64,000 nucleotides of DNA, from assembly GCF_003046185.1 (NCBI RefSeq), contig NZ_PZZL01000004.1, positions 248,001 through 312,000 of the forward strand, given 5' to 3'. This DNA comes from Phreatobacter oligotrophus. Its GTDB lineage: Bacteria > Pseudomonadota > Alphaproteobacteria > Rhizobiales > Phreatobacteraceae. Position 1 is the first letter of the stretch, and each line of letters opens with the position of its first letter. Below the pieces are notes generated by a model. It saw nothing but the letters and a program-made list of their open reading frames with translations. It did not search any database and was not told the DNA's origin. Positions 42,077-50,807 of this stretch are shown here, one piece after another. Made by a program: the position numbers and the translations under genes.

Positions 42077-43240
42077 ATGTCCGCCATCGCCCCGCCTCCG
42101 GCCGGCCGTTTCGCCCTCCTCGACCAGAAGGCTGTGGCTTGGGGCCAGTCGCTCGACGCGGCGCTCGCCGAGGAGATGCGCCAGCGCGGCACCCGCCGGC
42201 TCTTCATTGTGACCACCCGGTCGCTGGGCCAGCGCGCAGCGACCCTTGCCAAGGCGCAGCATGGCCTCGAGGCCGTCGAGATCGAGGATGCCATCCCCGC
42301 CCATACGCCCATGCCCTCGGTTTTCGCCCTGGCGCAGCGGCTGGCGTCCTTCCGCCCGGACCTCATCCTCGCCCTTGGCGGTGGAAGCGTGATCGATGCG
42401 GTAAAGATCGCCGGCCTCGTCCGGGCCGAAGGGATCGTCGACCGCGACGCGCTCATCGCCCGGTCCATGCAGAAGGGTGGCCTGCCCTCCACGGCCCGCG
42501 ATCCACAACGCTACATCGCCGCGCCGACGACCCTGTCCGGGGCCGAATTCGGGACCATCGGCGGATCGGTGGATCCGCAGACGCGGATCAAGTTCGGCTT
42601 CGCCGCCCCGTGGTTTCCCGCCGAGACGGTGATCTTCGATCCGGCTCTCGGCCAGGCGACGCCCGAGGGGTTGTGGCTGTCCAGCGGCGTGCGGGCGGTC
42701 GACCATGCGGTCGAGGCCATCCTGTCGCCGGACGCCAACCCCTTTATCGACGGCTGCGCCCTGCATGCGCTGCGGCTGCTCGGCACGAGCCTCAGGGCCA
42801 CCAAGGCCGACCCCGCTGATCTGCACGCCCGGCAGGAAGGCCAGTTCGGCGTCTGGCTCGCATCGCAAAGCGTCGGCCGCGTGCGCTATGGGGCGAGCCA
42901 CGGGATCGGCCATCAGCTTGGCGCCGTCGCGGGCGTAGCCCATGGCCACACATCCTGCGTGATGCTGCCGGCGGTCATCGCCTGGAACGCCGGCCATGTC
43001 GGCGGCCGGGACCGGCTCGTCCATGAGGCGGTGGATGCGAGTGCCCCGGACGCCGCGACGGCCGTGGCGCGGCTGATTGCCGATGTCGGCCAGCCCCGGC
43101 GCCTTTCGGATGTGGGCGTCCACGAGGACCAGTTCGAGCGCATTGCGGAGCTAGCGATGAGCAATCCCTTCGTGAAGGCGAACCCCCGGCCGATCAGCTC
43201 CCCCGCGGATGTGGTGGCGATCCTGCGCCTCGCGGCCTGA
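42077..43240 (+). CDS. Iron-containing alcohol dehydrogenase, maleylacetate-reductase type
   Basis: This 387-residue enzyme belongs to the Fe-type alcohol dehydrogenases close to maleylacetate reductase. It has the cofactor motif LALGGGSVIDAVK and metal-site segments AVDHAVEAI, YGASHGIGHQLG and AHGHTSCVMLP. Maleylacetate reductases act at the end of chloroaromatic, resorcinol and hydroxyquinol breakdown, but no ring-cleavage gene is nearby, so the exact substrate is open. The ATG at 42077 has GGAG at 42066-42069; an upstream ATG at 42065 lacks a ribosome-binding site. Confidence 0.85.
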   Translation: MSAIAPPPAGRFALLDQKAVAWGQSLDAALAEEMRQRGTRRLFIVTTRSLGQRAATLAKAQHGLEAVEIEDAIPAHTPMPSVFALAQRLASFRPDLILALGGGSVIDAVKIAGLVRAEGIVDRDALIARSMQKGGLPSTARDPQRYIAAPTTLSGAEFGTIGGSVDPQTRIKFGFAAPWFPAETVIFDPALGQATPEGLWLSSGVRAVDHAVEAILSPDANPFIDGCALHALRLLGTSLRATKADPADLHARQEGQFGVWLASQSVGRVRYGASHGIGHQLGAVAGVAHGHTSCVMLPAVIAWNAGHVGGRDRLVHEAVDASAPDAATAVARLIADVGQPRRLSDVGVHEDQFERIAELAMSNPFVKANPRPISSPADVVAILRLAA

Positions 43241-43540
43241 CGGCCCCCGCGGAAACGGCCGCCGACAACGATCGAACGCCGACGCTGCGATCCGCGGGCT
43301 GGGAAGTCCGGCCGCCACCTCCCGTCGTTCGTCCAGGAACGCTGCCCGCGTTCCACCCATACGGTAGCCCGGTAAGCCACGGAGACCCCGCGGCCGTCCG
43401 TTATTCACATCTAGATACTGCAAGTCTTGGCACGACCGGTTTTCACGGGCTAATGGGAGTCCTGAGCGGGTGATGATCGAATCAGTGCCGGGCGCTCCAC
43501 AGACGTTCGCTCTCCTCTCTGCCAAGCACCCGGTGAGATC
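43241..43540 (+). promoter_or_regulatory. 300-base leader/promoter region of the GGDEF-EAL gene
   Basis: No ORF of note is present. It contains a perfect 7-base hairpin (GGAACGC at 43336-43342, GCGTTCC at 43348-43354), then a segment rich in complementary GC blocks (43360-43400), and an AT-richer part at 43400-43455 where a promoter may lie. The gene start has GGTGAG 7 bases upstream. A TTGGCACG at about 43426 resembles the -24 part of a sigma-54 promoter, but the -12 GC is missing. Confidence 0.35.
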
Positions 43541-46500
43541 ATGGCGCATGCTCCCCAACCGCCAGACGAGGAACGGCGGCTGAGCGCCCTGCGGGCCCTC
43601 GATGTTCTGGACACCCCCCCGGAGGCCGAGTTCGACGCCCTGGTGCAAGCCGCATCCATGGTGTGCGGCACCCCGATCTCGCTGGTCAGCCTGATCGACT
43701 CCGAGCGCCAGTGGATCAAGGCGAATGTTGGGCTGCCTGGCCTGACCGAAACACCGCGCGAGGTGGCGTTCTGTGCCCATGCGATCCTGCAGGACGACAT
43801 CCTGGAAATCCGCGATGCGACGGCTGACGATCGCTTTGTCGACAATCCCCTGGTCACCTCGGACCCGAACATTCGCTTCTACGCCGGCGCGACGCTGAAG
43901 CTCAGCGACGGCACCCATGCCGGCACGCTCTGCGTCATCGATCGCAAGCCGGGCCGCCTGGACGACAGACAACGGCAGATCCTGTCGCATCTCGCCAAGG
44001 CCGCCGCGGTTCTCCTCGAGGGGCGCCGCGCCCTCCACGCGGAGCGCCGGTTGCGCGAGGAGTTCGCCCTGGCGACGCGCGACCTTGCGGTCAGCGAGGA
44101 GCGCTTCAGGACCCTGAGCGAGGCATCGCCCCTGGGCGTGTTTGCCACCGACCCTCACGGCCTGTGCCTCTACAACAACAGCCGCTGGCAAGAGATTTAC
44201 GGCCTGAGCCTTGAGGAGAGCCTAGGGGATGGCTGGTCGTCGACGATCCATCCGGAGGACCGTGAGGCGGTCTTTTCGGAGTGGCAGCGGTCCGCAGAGG
44301 CCGGCCAAGACTTCGACATGGAGTTCCGCATCAAGCGACCGGCCGGCCCGGTGCGCTACGTGCGGGCCCAGTCACGCCCCAGCCGCGATCAGGACGGAAC
44401 CATCACAGGCCATATCGGGTCCGTGGAGGATGTGACGGAGGCGCGCGCAACCCGGGAGCGCCTGGTCGCAGAACAGATCCGCCTGGCCAGCATCATCGAA
44501 GGCACGGGCGTCGGCACGTGGGAATGGAACGTCCAGACCGGTGAAGCACGCTTCAACGAACGCTGGGCGGAGATCGTCGGGTGGTCGCTCGCAGAACTGG
44601 GACCGACCTCAATCCAGACGTGGCTGGACCTCGGCCATCCTGAAGACCTGCAGAGGTCGGAGGAGCTGCTGGAGAGGCATTTCGCGGGCGAAAGCCCCCT
44701 CTATGAGTGCGAGGCGCGGATGCGCCACCGGGAGGGCCATTGGGTCTGGGTCCTCGACCGCGGTCGCGTGCTCACCCGCACACCTGACGGGCAGCCGGAA
44801 TGGATGTTCGGCACCCACCTCGACATCACCGAGCGCAAGTGGCGGGACGAGGCCCTGCGCAAGAGCGAAGCCCTCCTGAACCGCACCGGCGAAGTGGCCG
44901 GCGTCGGGGGATGGGAGCTCGACCTCGAAACCGGCGGCTTGATGTGGACCGCCCAGACGCGCGCCATCCACGGTGTCGCGCCGGAGTATCAACCGACCCT
45001 CGATAGCGCGATCCACTTCTATGAGCCCGCTGCGCGCGCCGTCATCACGGCAGCCGTCGAGCGGGCGATCGCAACCGGTGACGGATGGGATCTGGAACTG
45101 CCCCTCGTGCGGGCCGACGGCCAACGGATCTGGGTGCGCGCTGTCGGCAATGCTGACTTTGCCGGCGACAAGCCGGTGAGGTTGTGGGGCGCCTTCCAGG
45201 ACATCACCGCGCAGCACAGGCTCATCAGCGAGATGACCTACCACGCCCGTCATGACGCCCTGACCGGCCTCATCAATCGCAGCGAGTTCGAGGCGCGGCT
45301 CCGACAACTGGTCGACCGCACGCTCAACAGCGATCGCACCCACGCGCTGATGTATCTCGACCTCGATCAGTTCAAGCTGATCAACGATTCTTGTGGGCAT
45401 TCGGTGGGCGACGAGGTCCTGAAGCAGGTCGGGCGGTTGCTCGGCGATTGCATCGGCAAGGACGACATCCTGGCGCGGCTGGGAGGTGACGAGTTCGGGA
45501 TCGTCCTGACATCCCGCACGATCGACGAAGCCCAGCGCATCGCCGAGATGATTTGCCTGCGCATGGAGGACTTCCGCTTCGTCGACAAGGGACGCCGCTA
45601 CCGGATCGGTGCCAGCATCGGCCTGGTGGCAATCGATGCCCGGTCCGGAACCATCGAAGCCCTGATGCAGGCCGCCGATCTCTCCTGCTACGCGGCGAAG
45701 GACGCCGGACGCAATCGCGTCCACGTCTGGTCCGACGCTGACGAACCCGTCCAGACGCGTCAGGGCGAAATGCAGTGGGCATCGAGGATCGAGCGGGCCC
45801 TTGATGAGGGGTGTTTCGTCCTCCATGCCCAGCGGATCTACCCCCTCGCAGCCGGCGAAAGCGGTTTGCGCGCCGAGGTTCTGCTGCGCATGCGGGCGGC
45901 CGATGGCAGCCTTGTCATGCCCGGGGCCTTCCTCCCGGCGGCCGAGCGCTATCACCTGGCATCGCGGATCGATGCCTGGGTGCTGAAGGCCGTGATCGCC
46001 GCTCTCCGGACAAGCGACCATCTCGCGGGCATTGCCAGCATCAGCGTCAACCTGTCAGGCCAGTCGGTCGGCGACAGGACATTCCATGGCCAGGCCATCA
46101 ACCTGCTGATGGAGGCAGGGCCTGCGCTGTGCCGGCTGTTGTGCCTGGAAATCACCGAAACGGCCGCGGTGACCAACCTCACCGATGCCCGCGACTTCAT
46201 CAGGCGGGCCAAGGAGCTCGGCGTCAGCGTCGCGCTCGATGATTTCGGCGCCGGCGCCTCGTCGTTCGGATACCTCAAGCGCTTGCCCGTGGACGTCATC
46301 AAGATCGACGGGCAGTTCATCCAGAACCTGGGAACCGAACCGCTGGACGAGGCCGCCGTGCGCTGCTTCATCGATGTTGCGCAGGTGATGGGGGTGCAAA
46401 CGGTCGCGGAGTTCGTCGACGATGACCGTGTTGCAGCCATTGTCAGACAGATGGGCGTCGATTTTGCGCAAGGCTTCCACCTGCACAAACCTGAATGTTT

Positions 46501-46543
46501 GACGGCGCTGCTGAACGGCCTGGGTCATCCAGACCCGCGGTGA
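43541..46543 (+). CDS. Diguanylate cyclase/phosphodiesterase: GAF-PAS-PAS-PAS-GGDEF-EAL
   Basis: This 1000-residue soluble signalling protein has a GAF domain (about 25-165), three PAS domains (about 185-305, 315-435, 445-555), GGDEF (about 565-730) and EAL (about 745-990). GGDEF at 648-652 is intact, so cyclase activity is possible; the RxxD inhibitory site is absent (GKDD at 639-642). The EAL motif is EVL at 779-781, with DDFGAG at 900-905 and Lys921 retained, so phosphodiesterase activity is plausible. It would make or break c-di-GMP in response to cytosolic ligands. It is monocistronic, with a hairpin just after the stop. Confidence 0.92.
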   Translation: MAHAPQPPDEERRLSALRALDVLDTPPEAEFDALVQAASMVCGTPISLVSLIDSERQWIKANVGLPGLTETPREVAFCAHAILQDDILEIRDATADDRFVDNPLVTSDPNIRFYAGATLKLSDGTHAGTLCVIDRKPGRLDDRQRQILSHLAKAAAVLLEGRRALHAERRLREEFALATRDLAVSEERFRTLSEASPLGVFATDPHGLCLYNNSRWQEIYGLSLEESLGDGWSSTIHPEDREAVFSEWQRSAEAGQDFDMEFRIKRPAGPVRYVRAQSRPSRDQDGTITGHIGSVEDVTEARATRERLVAEQIRLASIIEGTGVGTWEWNVQTGEARFNERWAEIVGWSLAELGPTSIQTWLDLGHPEDLQRSEELLERHFAGESPLYECEARMRHREGHWVWVLDRGRVLTRTPDGQPEWMFGTHLDITERKWRDEALRKSEALLNRTGEVAGVGGWELDLETGGLMWTAQTRAIHGVAPEYQPTLDSAIHFYEPAARAVITAAVERAIATGDGWDLELPLVRADGQRIWVRAVGNADFAGDKPVRLWGAFQDITAQHRLISEMTYHARHDALTGLINRSEFEARLRQLVDRTLNSDRTHALMYLDLDQFKLINDSCGHSVGDEVLKQVGRLLGDCIGKDDILARLGGDEFGIVLTSRTIDEAQRIAEMICLRMEDFRFVDKGRRYRIGASIGLVAIDARSGTIEALMQAADLSCYAAKDAGRNRVHVWSDADEPVQTRQGEMQWASRIERALDEGCFVLHAQRIYPLAAGESGLRAEVLLRMRAADGSLVMPGAFLPAAERYHLASRIDAWVLKAVIAALRTSDHLAGIASISVNLSGQSVGDRTFHGQAINLLMEAGPALCRLLCLEITETAAVTNLTDARDFIRRAKELGVSVALDDFGAGASSFGYLKRLPVDVIKIDGQFIQNLGTEPLDEAAVRCFIDVAQVMGVQTVAEFVDDDRVAAIVRQMGVDFAQGFHLHKPECLTALLNGLGHPDPR

Positions 46544-46544
46544 A

Positions 46545-46559
46545 TCGGGGCGGCCCCGA
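46545..46559 (+). terminator. Hairpin after the GGDEF-EAL gene
   Basis: TCGGGG (46545-46550) and CCCCGA (46554-46559) pair around a CGG loop, one base after the stop codon, followed by GGATTTCTCC. It separates the GGDEF-EAL gene from the convergent cysG. Confidence 0.5.
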
Positions 46560-46595
46560 GGATTTCTCCGCAGGGCCCGATCGGTCCGTTGCCGA

Positions 46596-48137
46596 TCACT
46601 CCGCGAGTTGCACCTGCTTTCTGGCGACGCCGATCGAGCTGGGCAGCGGGACGTCGGCCGCATCATGGCGGCTGGTCTCTCGCATCGCCTCCTGCGGCAA
46701 GACATGCGTTCCCGCCGCGCTGTCGAGCCGTGAGGCCTCGCCGATGATCAGGATGACGGGGGCGCCCTCAGGCAAGGTCGCAAGCCTCTCCGCGATGGTA
46801 GCCGCCGTTCCGCTGATGCGGGCCTCGTTGTCGCGGGTCGCCCAGGCGACCGCAACAGCCGGCGTCTCGGGCGAGAGGCCGTTGACCATGGCAGCGTCAG
46901 TGAAGGCGCGCGCCGTCCGCCGCGGCATGTAGACGACGGTGGTGACGGTCGGATCGGCCACCGCGCACCAGCGGATGCTGGCCGGCAGCCGCCCGTCGCG
47001 GCCATGGCCGGTGATGAACTGCAGCCGCTGGGCATGGGCGCGGTCGGTCAGCGACAGGCCCAGCGAGGCGGCCGCTCCTTGGGCCGAGGTGATGCCAGGC
47101 ACGATGGTGACGGGAATGCCGGCCTCGCGGCAGGCGGCGATCTCCTCGCCCGCGCGCCCGAAAATGCCGGGATCGCCGCTCTTGAGGCGCACCACCGTCT
47201 TGCCCTCGCGGGCGAGGCTCACCAGCAGGTCGTTGATGTCCTCCTGCAGCACGGACGGCCCGTGGCCGATCTTGCCGACGGCAACGCGGCGCACCTCGCG
47301 GCGGGCAAGTTCGAGGATGGCGGGGGCAACGAGATTGTCGTGGAGAATGACATCGGCCGATTGCAGCGCTCGCAGCGCCTTGAGCGTCAAGAGGTCCGGA
47401 TCGCCCGGCCCGGCGCCGACCAGCAGCACGCGGCCGGCCGGCGGCGCGGCATCGAGTCGGTCGAGACCGGCGAGCAGCTCGTCGCGGTCGGCATCGGTCG
47501 GCGCCCGGCCAGCATCGGCGAGGGCCCGGTCGGTGAAGAGCTGCCAGAAAGCGCGGCGCACGGCAAAGCTCGCCTCGCGCGCCTGCACGGCGGGCCGCCA
47601 GTCACGCGCGGCCTCGGCCCAGGCCTTGAGGCTGCGCGGCAGGAGCGACTCGATCCGGGCGCGGATCGCCTGCCCGAAGACGGGCGCGGCACCATCGGTG
47701 GAGATGGCGACGATGAGCGGCGAGCGGTTCACCAGCGCGCCGAACTGGGCATCGCAATAGGCTGGCCGGTCGATGACGTTGACCACCGCGCCCGCGGCAT
47801 GGCCGGCGGCGACGAAAGCCTCGGCCTCCTCGTCGCTCTCGGCCTCGGCAACCACGAGGGCTGCGCCCGTAAGATCCTCGGGCGTCCAGGCGCGCGCGTG
47901 CAGCGTGATCGCCAGATCGCCCCGCTCCGCCAGCGGCCGGAAGCGGCCGGCGGCATGGGGCGAGAAGACGTGAAGGTCAGCGCCGGTGGAGCCAAGCAGC
48001 TCGGCCTTCCAGACAGCCCCCTCCCCGTCGCCGGCGAGCACGACGCGGCGTCCTCCGAGCTTGTGAAAGAGCGGCAGGGTGGCGAGCGCGCCGATCCGCG
48101 GCGGCTCGGTGGGACGCGGAACGGCGGGCGTGCTCAT
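46596..48137 (-). CDS. cysG: Sirohaem synthase CysG (multifunctional)
   Basis: This 513-residue protein combines an N-terminal precorrin-2 dehydrogenase/sirohydrochlorin ferrochelatase part (PLFHKLGGRRVVLAGDGEGA...) with a C-terminal uroporphyrinogen-III C-methyltransferase (GAGPGDPDLLTLKALR, GDPGIFGRAGEE, VPGITSAQGAAA). It makes sirohaem from uroporphyrinogen III for the CysI sulfite reductase encoded upstream in the same operon. The ATG at 48137 overlaps the stop of the 53-residue ORF; the longer in-frame reading is an artefact. Last gene of the operon. Confidence 0.93.
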   Translation of the reverse strand: MSTPAVPRPTEPPRIGALATLPLFHKLGGRRVVLAGDGEGAVWKAELLGSTGADLHVFSPHAAGRFRPLAERGDLAITLHARAWTPEDLTGAALVVAEAESDEEAEAFVAAGHAAGAVVNVIDRPAYCDAQFGALVNRSPLIVAISTDGAAPVFGQAIRARIESLLPRSLKAWAEAARDWRPAVQAREASFAVRRAFWQLFTDRALADAGRAPTDADRDELLAGLDRLDAAPPAGRVLLVGAGPGDPDLLTLKALRALQSADVILHDNLVAPAILELARREVRRVAVGKIGHGPSVLQEDINDLLVSLAREGKTVVRLKSGDPGIFGRAGEEIAACREAGIPVTIVPGITSAQGAAASLGLSLTDRAHAQRLQFITGHGRDGRLPASIRWCAVADPTVTTVVYMPRRTARAFTDAAMVNGLSPETPAVAVAWATRDNEARISGTAATIAERLATLPEGAPVILIIGEASRLDSAAGTHVLPQEAMRETSRHDAADVPLPSSIGVARKQVQLAE

Positions 48138-48295
48138 GAGGGCCTCGCGGCTTCGATGCGGGCCGCCTCGGCGCGCGGCGGCGCCGGCTCGCGGCGGATG
48201 GGCACGAGCAGCCAGAGCGCGGCGAGCGCGACGAGCACGAGCTTGAAGATCGTGTCCGCGTGGCGCAGGACCAAGGGGCGCCGCTCCTCGCTCAT
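48134..48295 (-). CDS. Small single-pass membrane protein in the cys operon, 53 residues
   Basis: This ORF encodes MSEERRPLVLRHADTIFK, one clear hydrophobic helix (LVLVALAALWLLVPI, about residues 19-33) and a charged Pro/Ala-rich tail. It overlaps both neighbours by 4 bases: its ATG overlaps the cysN stop and its stop overlaps the cysG ATG. Such tight packing strongly supports translation. I do not recognise a named family. It lies next to CysN, which has its own membrane domain, so a role in anchoring or assembly is possible. Confidence 0.75.
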   Translation of the reverse strand: MSEERRPLVLRHADTIFKLVLVALAALWLLVPIRREPAPPRAEAARIEAARPS

Positions 48296-49905
48296 ATGCC
48301 GCCCCCGTTCTCGACCAACGGGTCGCGCCGACGGTTCCAGCGCCCCCAGAGGCTGCGATGCAGGTGGCGCAGGAGCGGACGGGCCAGCGCATCGGCGGCG
48401 GCGGCGGCCGCGGCATAGCCGGGATGGCCGGTCAGCACGCCGACGACGACGCCGAGCAGCAGGGCGCTGCCGAGCCGCCATGTGGTGGCAGGGACGAGAT
48501 TGCGCCGCCAGTCGCCGCCATAGGTGCGCACCATCGCCTGTTCGAAGCTGTGGCTGACCAACTGGAGCCGCGGGCGCTGCGCCGAGGCCGCCTCGCCGAG
48601 CACCGTGCCCATGGCCGCGGTCTCATGGGTGACCTTGTCGACGAGGATGAAGGCGCCGAGGGCCGGCAGGGTCGCGTAAGGGGCGACCGCCAGCGGCCGG
48701 TCGAGGCGCAGGCGCACCACGGCGAGTTCGTTGGTCTCGACCTGGGAGCGCTCGCGCTCGGCATAGGTGGCGATGTCGATACCGTGGACGACCGTCTCCA
48801 CCGTGGCATTGGCCGAGGCCGTGCCGAGGCGCAGGAGATAGGTGGCGCCAGGGGCCAGCGCCGCCTGGCCGGTGACGAGCACCTTGGCCTCGAGGCTGGT
48901 GCGCACCCGCACGGCCGGCTGCGCCGCGCCCGCCGCCACGATCACGTCGCCGCGGGAGACATCGATCTCGCGGTCGAGCACGAGGGTGACCGCTGTCCCA
49001 GCGCCGGCGCGCGGCAGGTCGCCGTCGAAGGTCACGATGCGGGTGACGTGGGCCGGCTGGCGCGCCGGCCAGACCTCGACCGCATCGCCGGGAGCCACGG
49101 TGCCGGCGGCGATGGTGCCGGAAAAGCCGCGGAAGGTGGCGTCGGGACGGTTCACCCACTGCACCGGCAGGGCGAGGCTGCGCGCGCGGCTGGCGCTGTC
49201 GACGCCGACGGCCTCCAGCCAGCCGATCAGCGTCGGGCCGTCATACCAGGGGGTGCGCGCCGACAGGGTCGCGACATTGTCGCCATCGCGGGCCGAGAGC
49301 GGGATCACCGTGATGCTGTCGAAGGCAAGGCCGGCGATGGCCGAGCGAAACGCCATCTCGATGGCGCGGATGCGACCCTCGTCGCACCCGACGAGGTCGA
49401 TCTTGTTGATGGCGACGACGAGATGCCGGACGCCGACGAAAGCGGCGATGAGGGCGTGGCGGCGCGTCTGCGGCAGCACGCCCTTGCCCGCATCGATGAG
49501 GATGATGGCGAGATCGGCGGTCGAGGCGCCGGTCGCCATGTTGCGGGTGTACTGCTCGTGACCCGGCGTGTCGGCGACGATGAAGGCGCGCCGAGCGGTG
49601 GAGAAATAGCGATAGGCGACGTCGATGGTGATGCCCTGCTCGCGTTCGGCCTGCAGCCCGTCGAGCAGCAGCGAATAGTCGAGGCCGCGATCGGCCCGGC
49701 CGATGCGGGCGCTGTCGGCCTCGAGCGTCGCGATGACATCGTCGGGAATGGCGCCCGCCTCGTAGAGCAGGCGGCCAAGCAGGGTCGACTTGCCGTCATC
49801 GACCGAACCGCAGGTGATGAAGCGCAGCAGCGAACGGCTAGCGGGTGCGGCATCATTGGCCGCGGCCGGCAGCGGCGCGGCGGTTTCGGCAGCGAGGGCG
49901 CCCAT
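48292..49905 (-). CDS. cysN: Sulfate adenylyltransferase subunit 1 (CysN) with DUF2061-like C-terminus
   Basis: This 537-residue GTPase subunit drives ATP sulfurylase: sulfate + ATP to APS, coupled to GTP hydrolysis. GTPase motifs are intact: GSVDDGKST at 33-41, DTPGHEQ at 112-118, NKID at 167-170. Beta-barrel domains run to about 445. The rest (about 460-525) is not an APS kinase; it resembles the DUF2061 membrane domain, with TTWRLGSALLLGVVVGVLTG and LLRHLHRSLWGRW. This could place the enzyme at the membrane. It overlaps cysD by 1 base. Confidence 0.92.
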   Translation of the reverse strand: MGALAAETAAPLPAAANDAAPASRSLLRFITCGSVDDGKSTLLGRLLYEAGAIPDDVIATLEADSARIGRADRGLDYSLLLDGLQAEREQGITIDVAYRYFSTARRAFIVADTPGHEQYTRNMATGASTADLAIILIDAGKGVLPQTRRHALIAAFVGVRHLVVAINKIDLVGCDEGRIRAIEMAFRSAIAGLAFDSITVIPLSARDGDNVATLSARTPWYDGPTLIGWLEAVGVDSASRARSLALPVQWVNRPDATFRGFSGTIAAGTVAPGDAVEVWPARQPAHVTRIVTFDGDLPRAGAGTAVTLVLDREIDVSRGDVIVAAGAAQPAVRVRTSLEAKVLVTGQAALAPGATYLLRLGTASANATVETVVHGIDIATYAERERSQVETNELAVVRLRLDRPLAVAPYATLPALGAFILVDKVTHETAAMGTVLGEAASAQRPRLQLVSHSFEQAMVRTYGGDWRRNLVPATTWRLGSALLLGVVVGVLTGHPGYAAAAAAADALARPLLRHLHRSLWGRWNRRRDPLVENGGGI

Positions 49906-50807
49906 CAGAAGTAACCCTCCTGCTTCTTCAGCTCCATAGAGCCCGCGCTGTCGAAGTCGATCAGGCGGCCCTGGCGCTCGGAGGAGCGCGAGGCGCGCAT
50001 CTCCGCAATGATCTCGGGAACGGTGGTCGCGGTGCTCTCGACCGCGCCGGTCAGCGGGTAGCAGCCCAGCGTCCGGAAGCGGACCATGCGGTGCTGCACG
50101 ACCTCACCGGGCAGCAGCGGCATGCGCTCGTCGTCGCGCATGATCCACGTGCCATCGCGCCAGAGCACCGGGCGCTCGGCGGCGAAATAGAGCGGCACGA
50201 CGGGGATCTGCTCGCGTTCGATATAGGCCCAGACGTCAAGCTCGGTCCAATTGGAGAGCGGGAAGACGCGGAAGCTCTCGCCGGGCTTCTTCAGGGTGTT
50301 GAAGAGCTGCCAGGGCTCGGGCCGCTGGCTTTTCGGGTCCCAGCGGTGGTCGCGGGTGCGCACGGAGAAGACGCGCTCCTTGGCGCGGCTCTTCTCCTCG
50401 TCGCGGCGGGCGCCGCCGAAGGCGACATCATAGCGGCCGGCGTCGAGCGCCTGCTTGAGCGCCACGGTTTTCATCACGTCGGTATGGATGCGCGAACCGG
50501 AATCGATGGGGTTGACGCCGGCGGCGACGCCCTCGCGGTTCACATGCACGATGAGGTCGAGGTTGAGCCTCGCCGCGAGATCGTCGCGGAAGCGGCCCAT
50601 CTCCTGGAATTCCCAGAGCGTGTCGACATGCAGCAGCGGAAACGGCAGCCGCCCCGGATAGACCGCCTTGCGGGCGAGGTGCAGGAGAACCGAGGAATCC
50701 TTGCCGATGGAATAGAGCAGCACCGGCCGTTCGCAGGTCGCGAGCGTCTCGCGGATGATGCCGATGGCCTCGGCCTCCAGCCGGTCGAGATGGGAGGGGC
50801 TGGTCAT
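49905..50807 (-). CDS. cysD: Sulfate adenylyltransferase subunit 2 (CysD)
   Basis: This 300-residue subunit has the PP-loop [13 protein letters not shown] and the CysD-typical [14 protein letters not shown] and [22 protein letters not shown] blocks. It adenylates sulfate to APS together with CysN. The ATG at 50807 overlaps the cysH stop by 4 bases. The frame is open far upstream, but the family N-terminus fits this start. Confidence 0.95.
   Translation of the reverse strand: MTSPSHLDRLEAEAIGIIRETLATCERPVLLYSIGKDSSVLLHLARKAVYPGRLPFPLLHVDTLWEFQEMGRFRDDLAARLNLDLIVHVNREGVAAGVNPIDSGSRIHTDVMKTVALKQALDAGRYDVAFGGARRDEEKSRAKERVFSVRTRDHRWDPKSQRPEPWQLFNTLKKPGESFRVFPLSNWTELDVWAYIEREQIPVVPLYFAAERPVLWRDGTWIMRDDERMPLLPGEVVQHRMVRFRTLGCYPLTGAVESTATTVPEIIAEMRASRSSERQGRLIDFDSAGSMELKKQEGYF

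Noticed and set aside
43336-43410. c-di-GMP-I (GEMM) riboswitch before the GGDEF-EAL gene, because of GGTAGCCCGGTAAGCC.
   Set aside because: The conserved GEMM elements CAGGGCAAACC and GACGCAAAGC are absent and the order of helices does not fit.
43425-43442. Sigma-54-type promoter (TTGGCACGACCGGTTTTC) before the GGDEF-EAL gene.
   Set aside because: The -24 GG is good, but the essential GC at -12 is missing and no enhancer-type regulator is nearby.
48292-48560. APS kinase (CysC) domain at the end of CysN.
   Set aside because: No P-loop or other kinase motif follows residue 445; the region is hydrophobic and resembles DUF2061. The Fe-S CysH makes CysC unnecessary.
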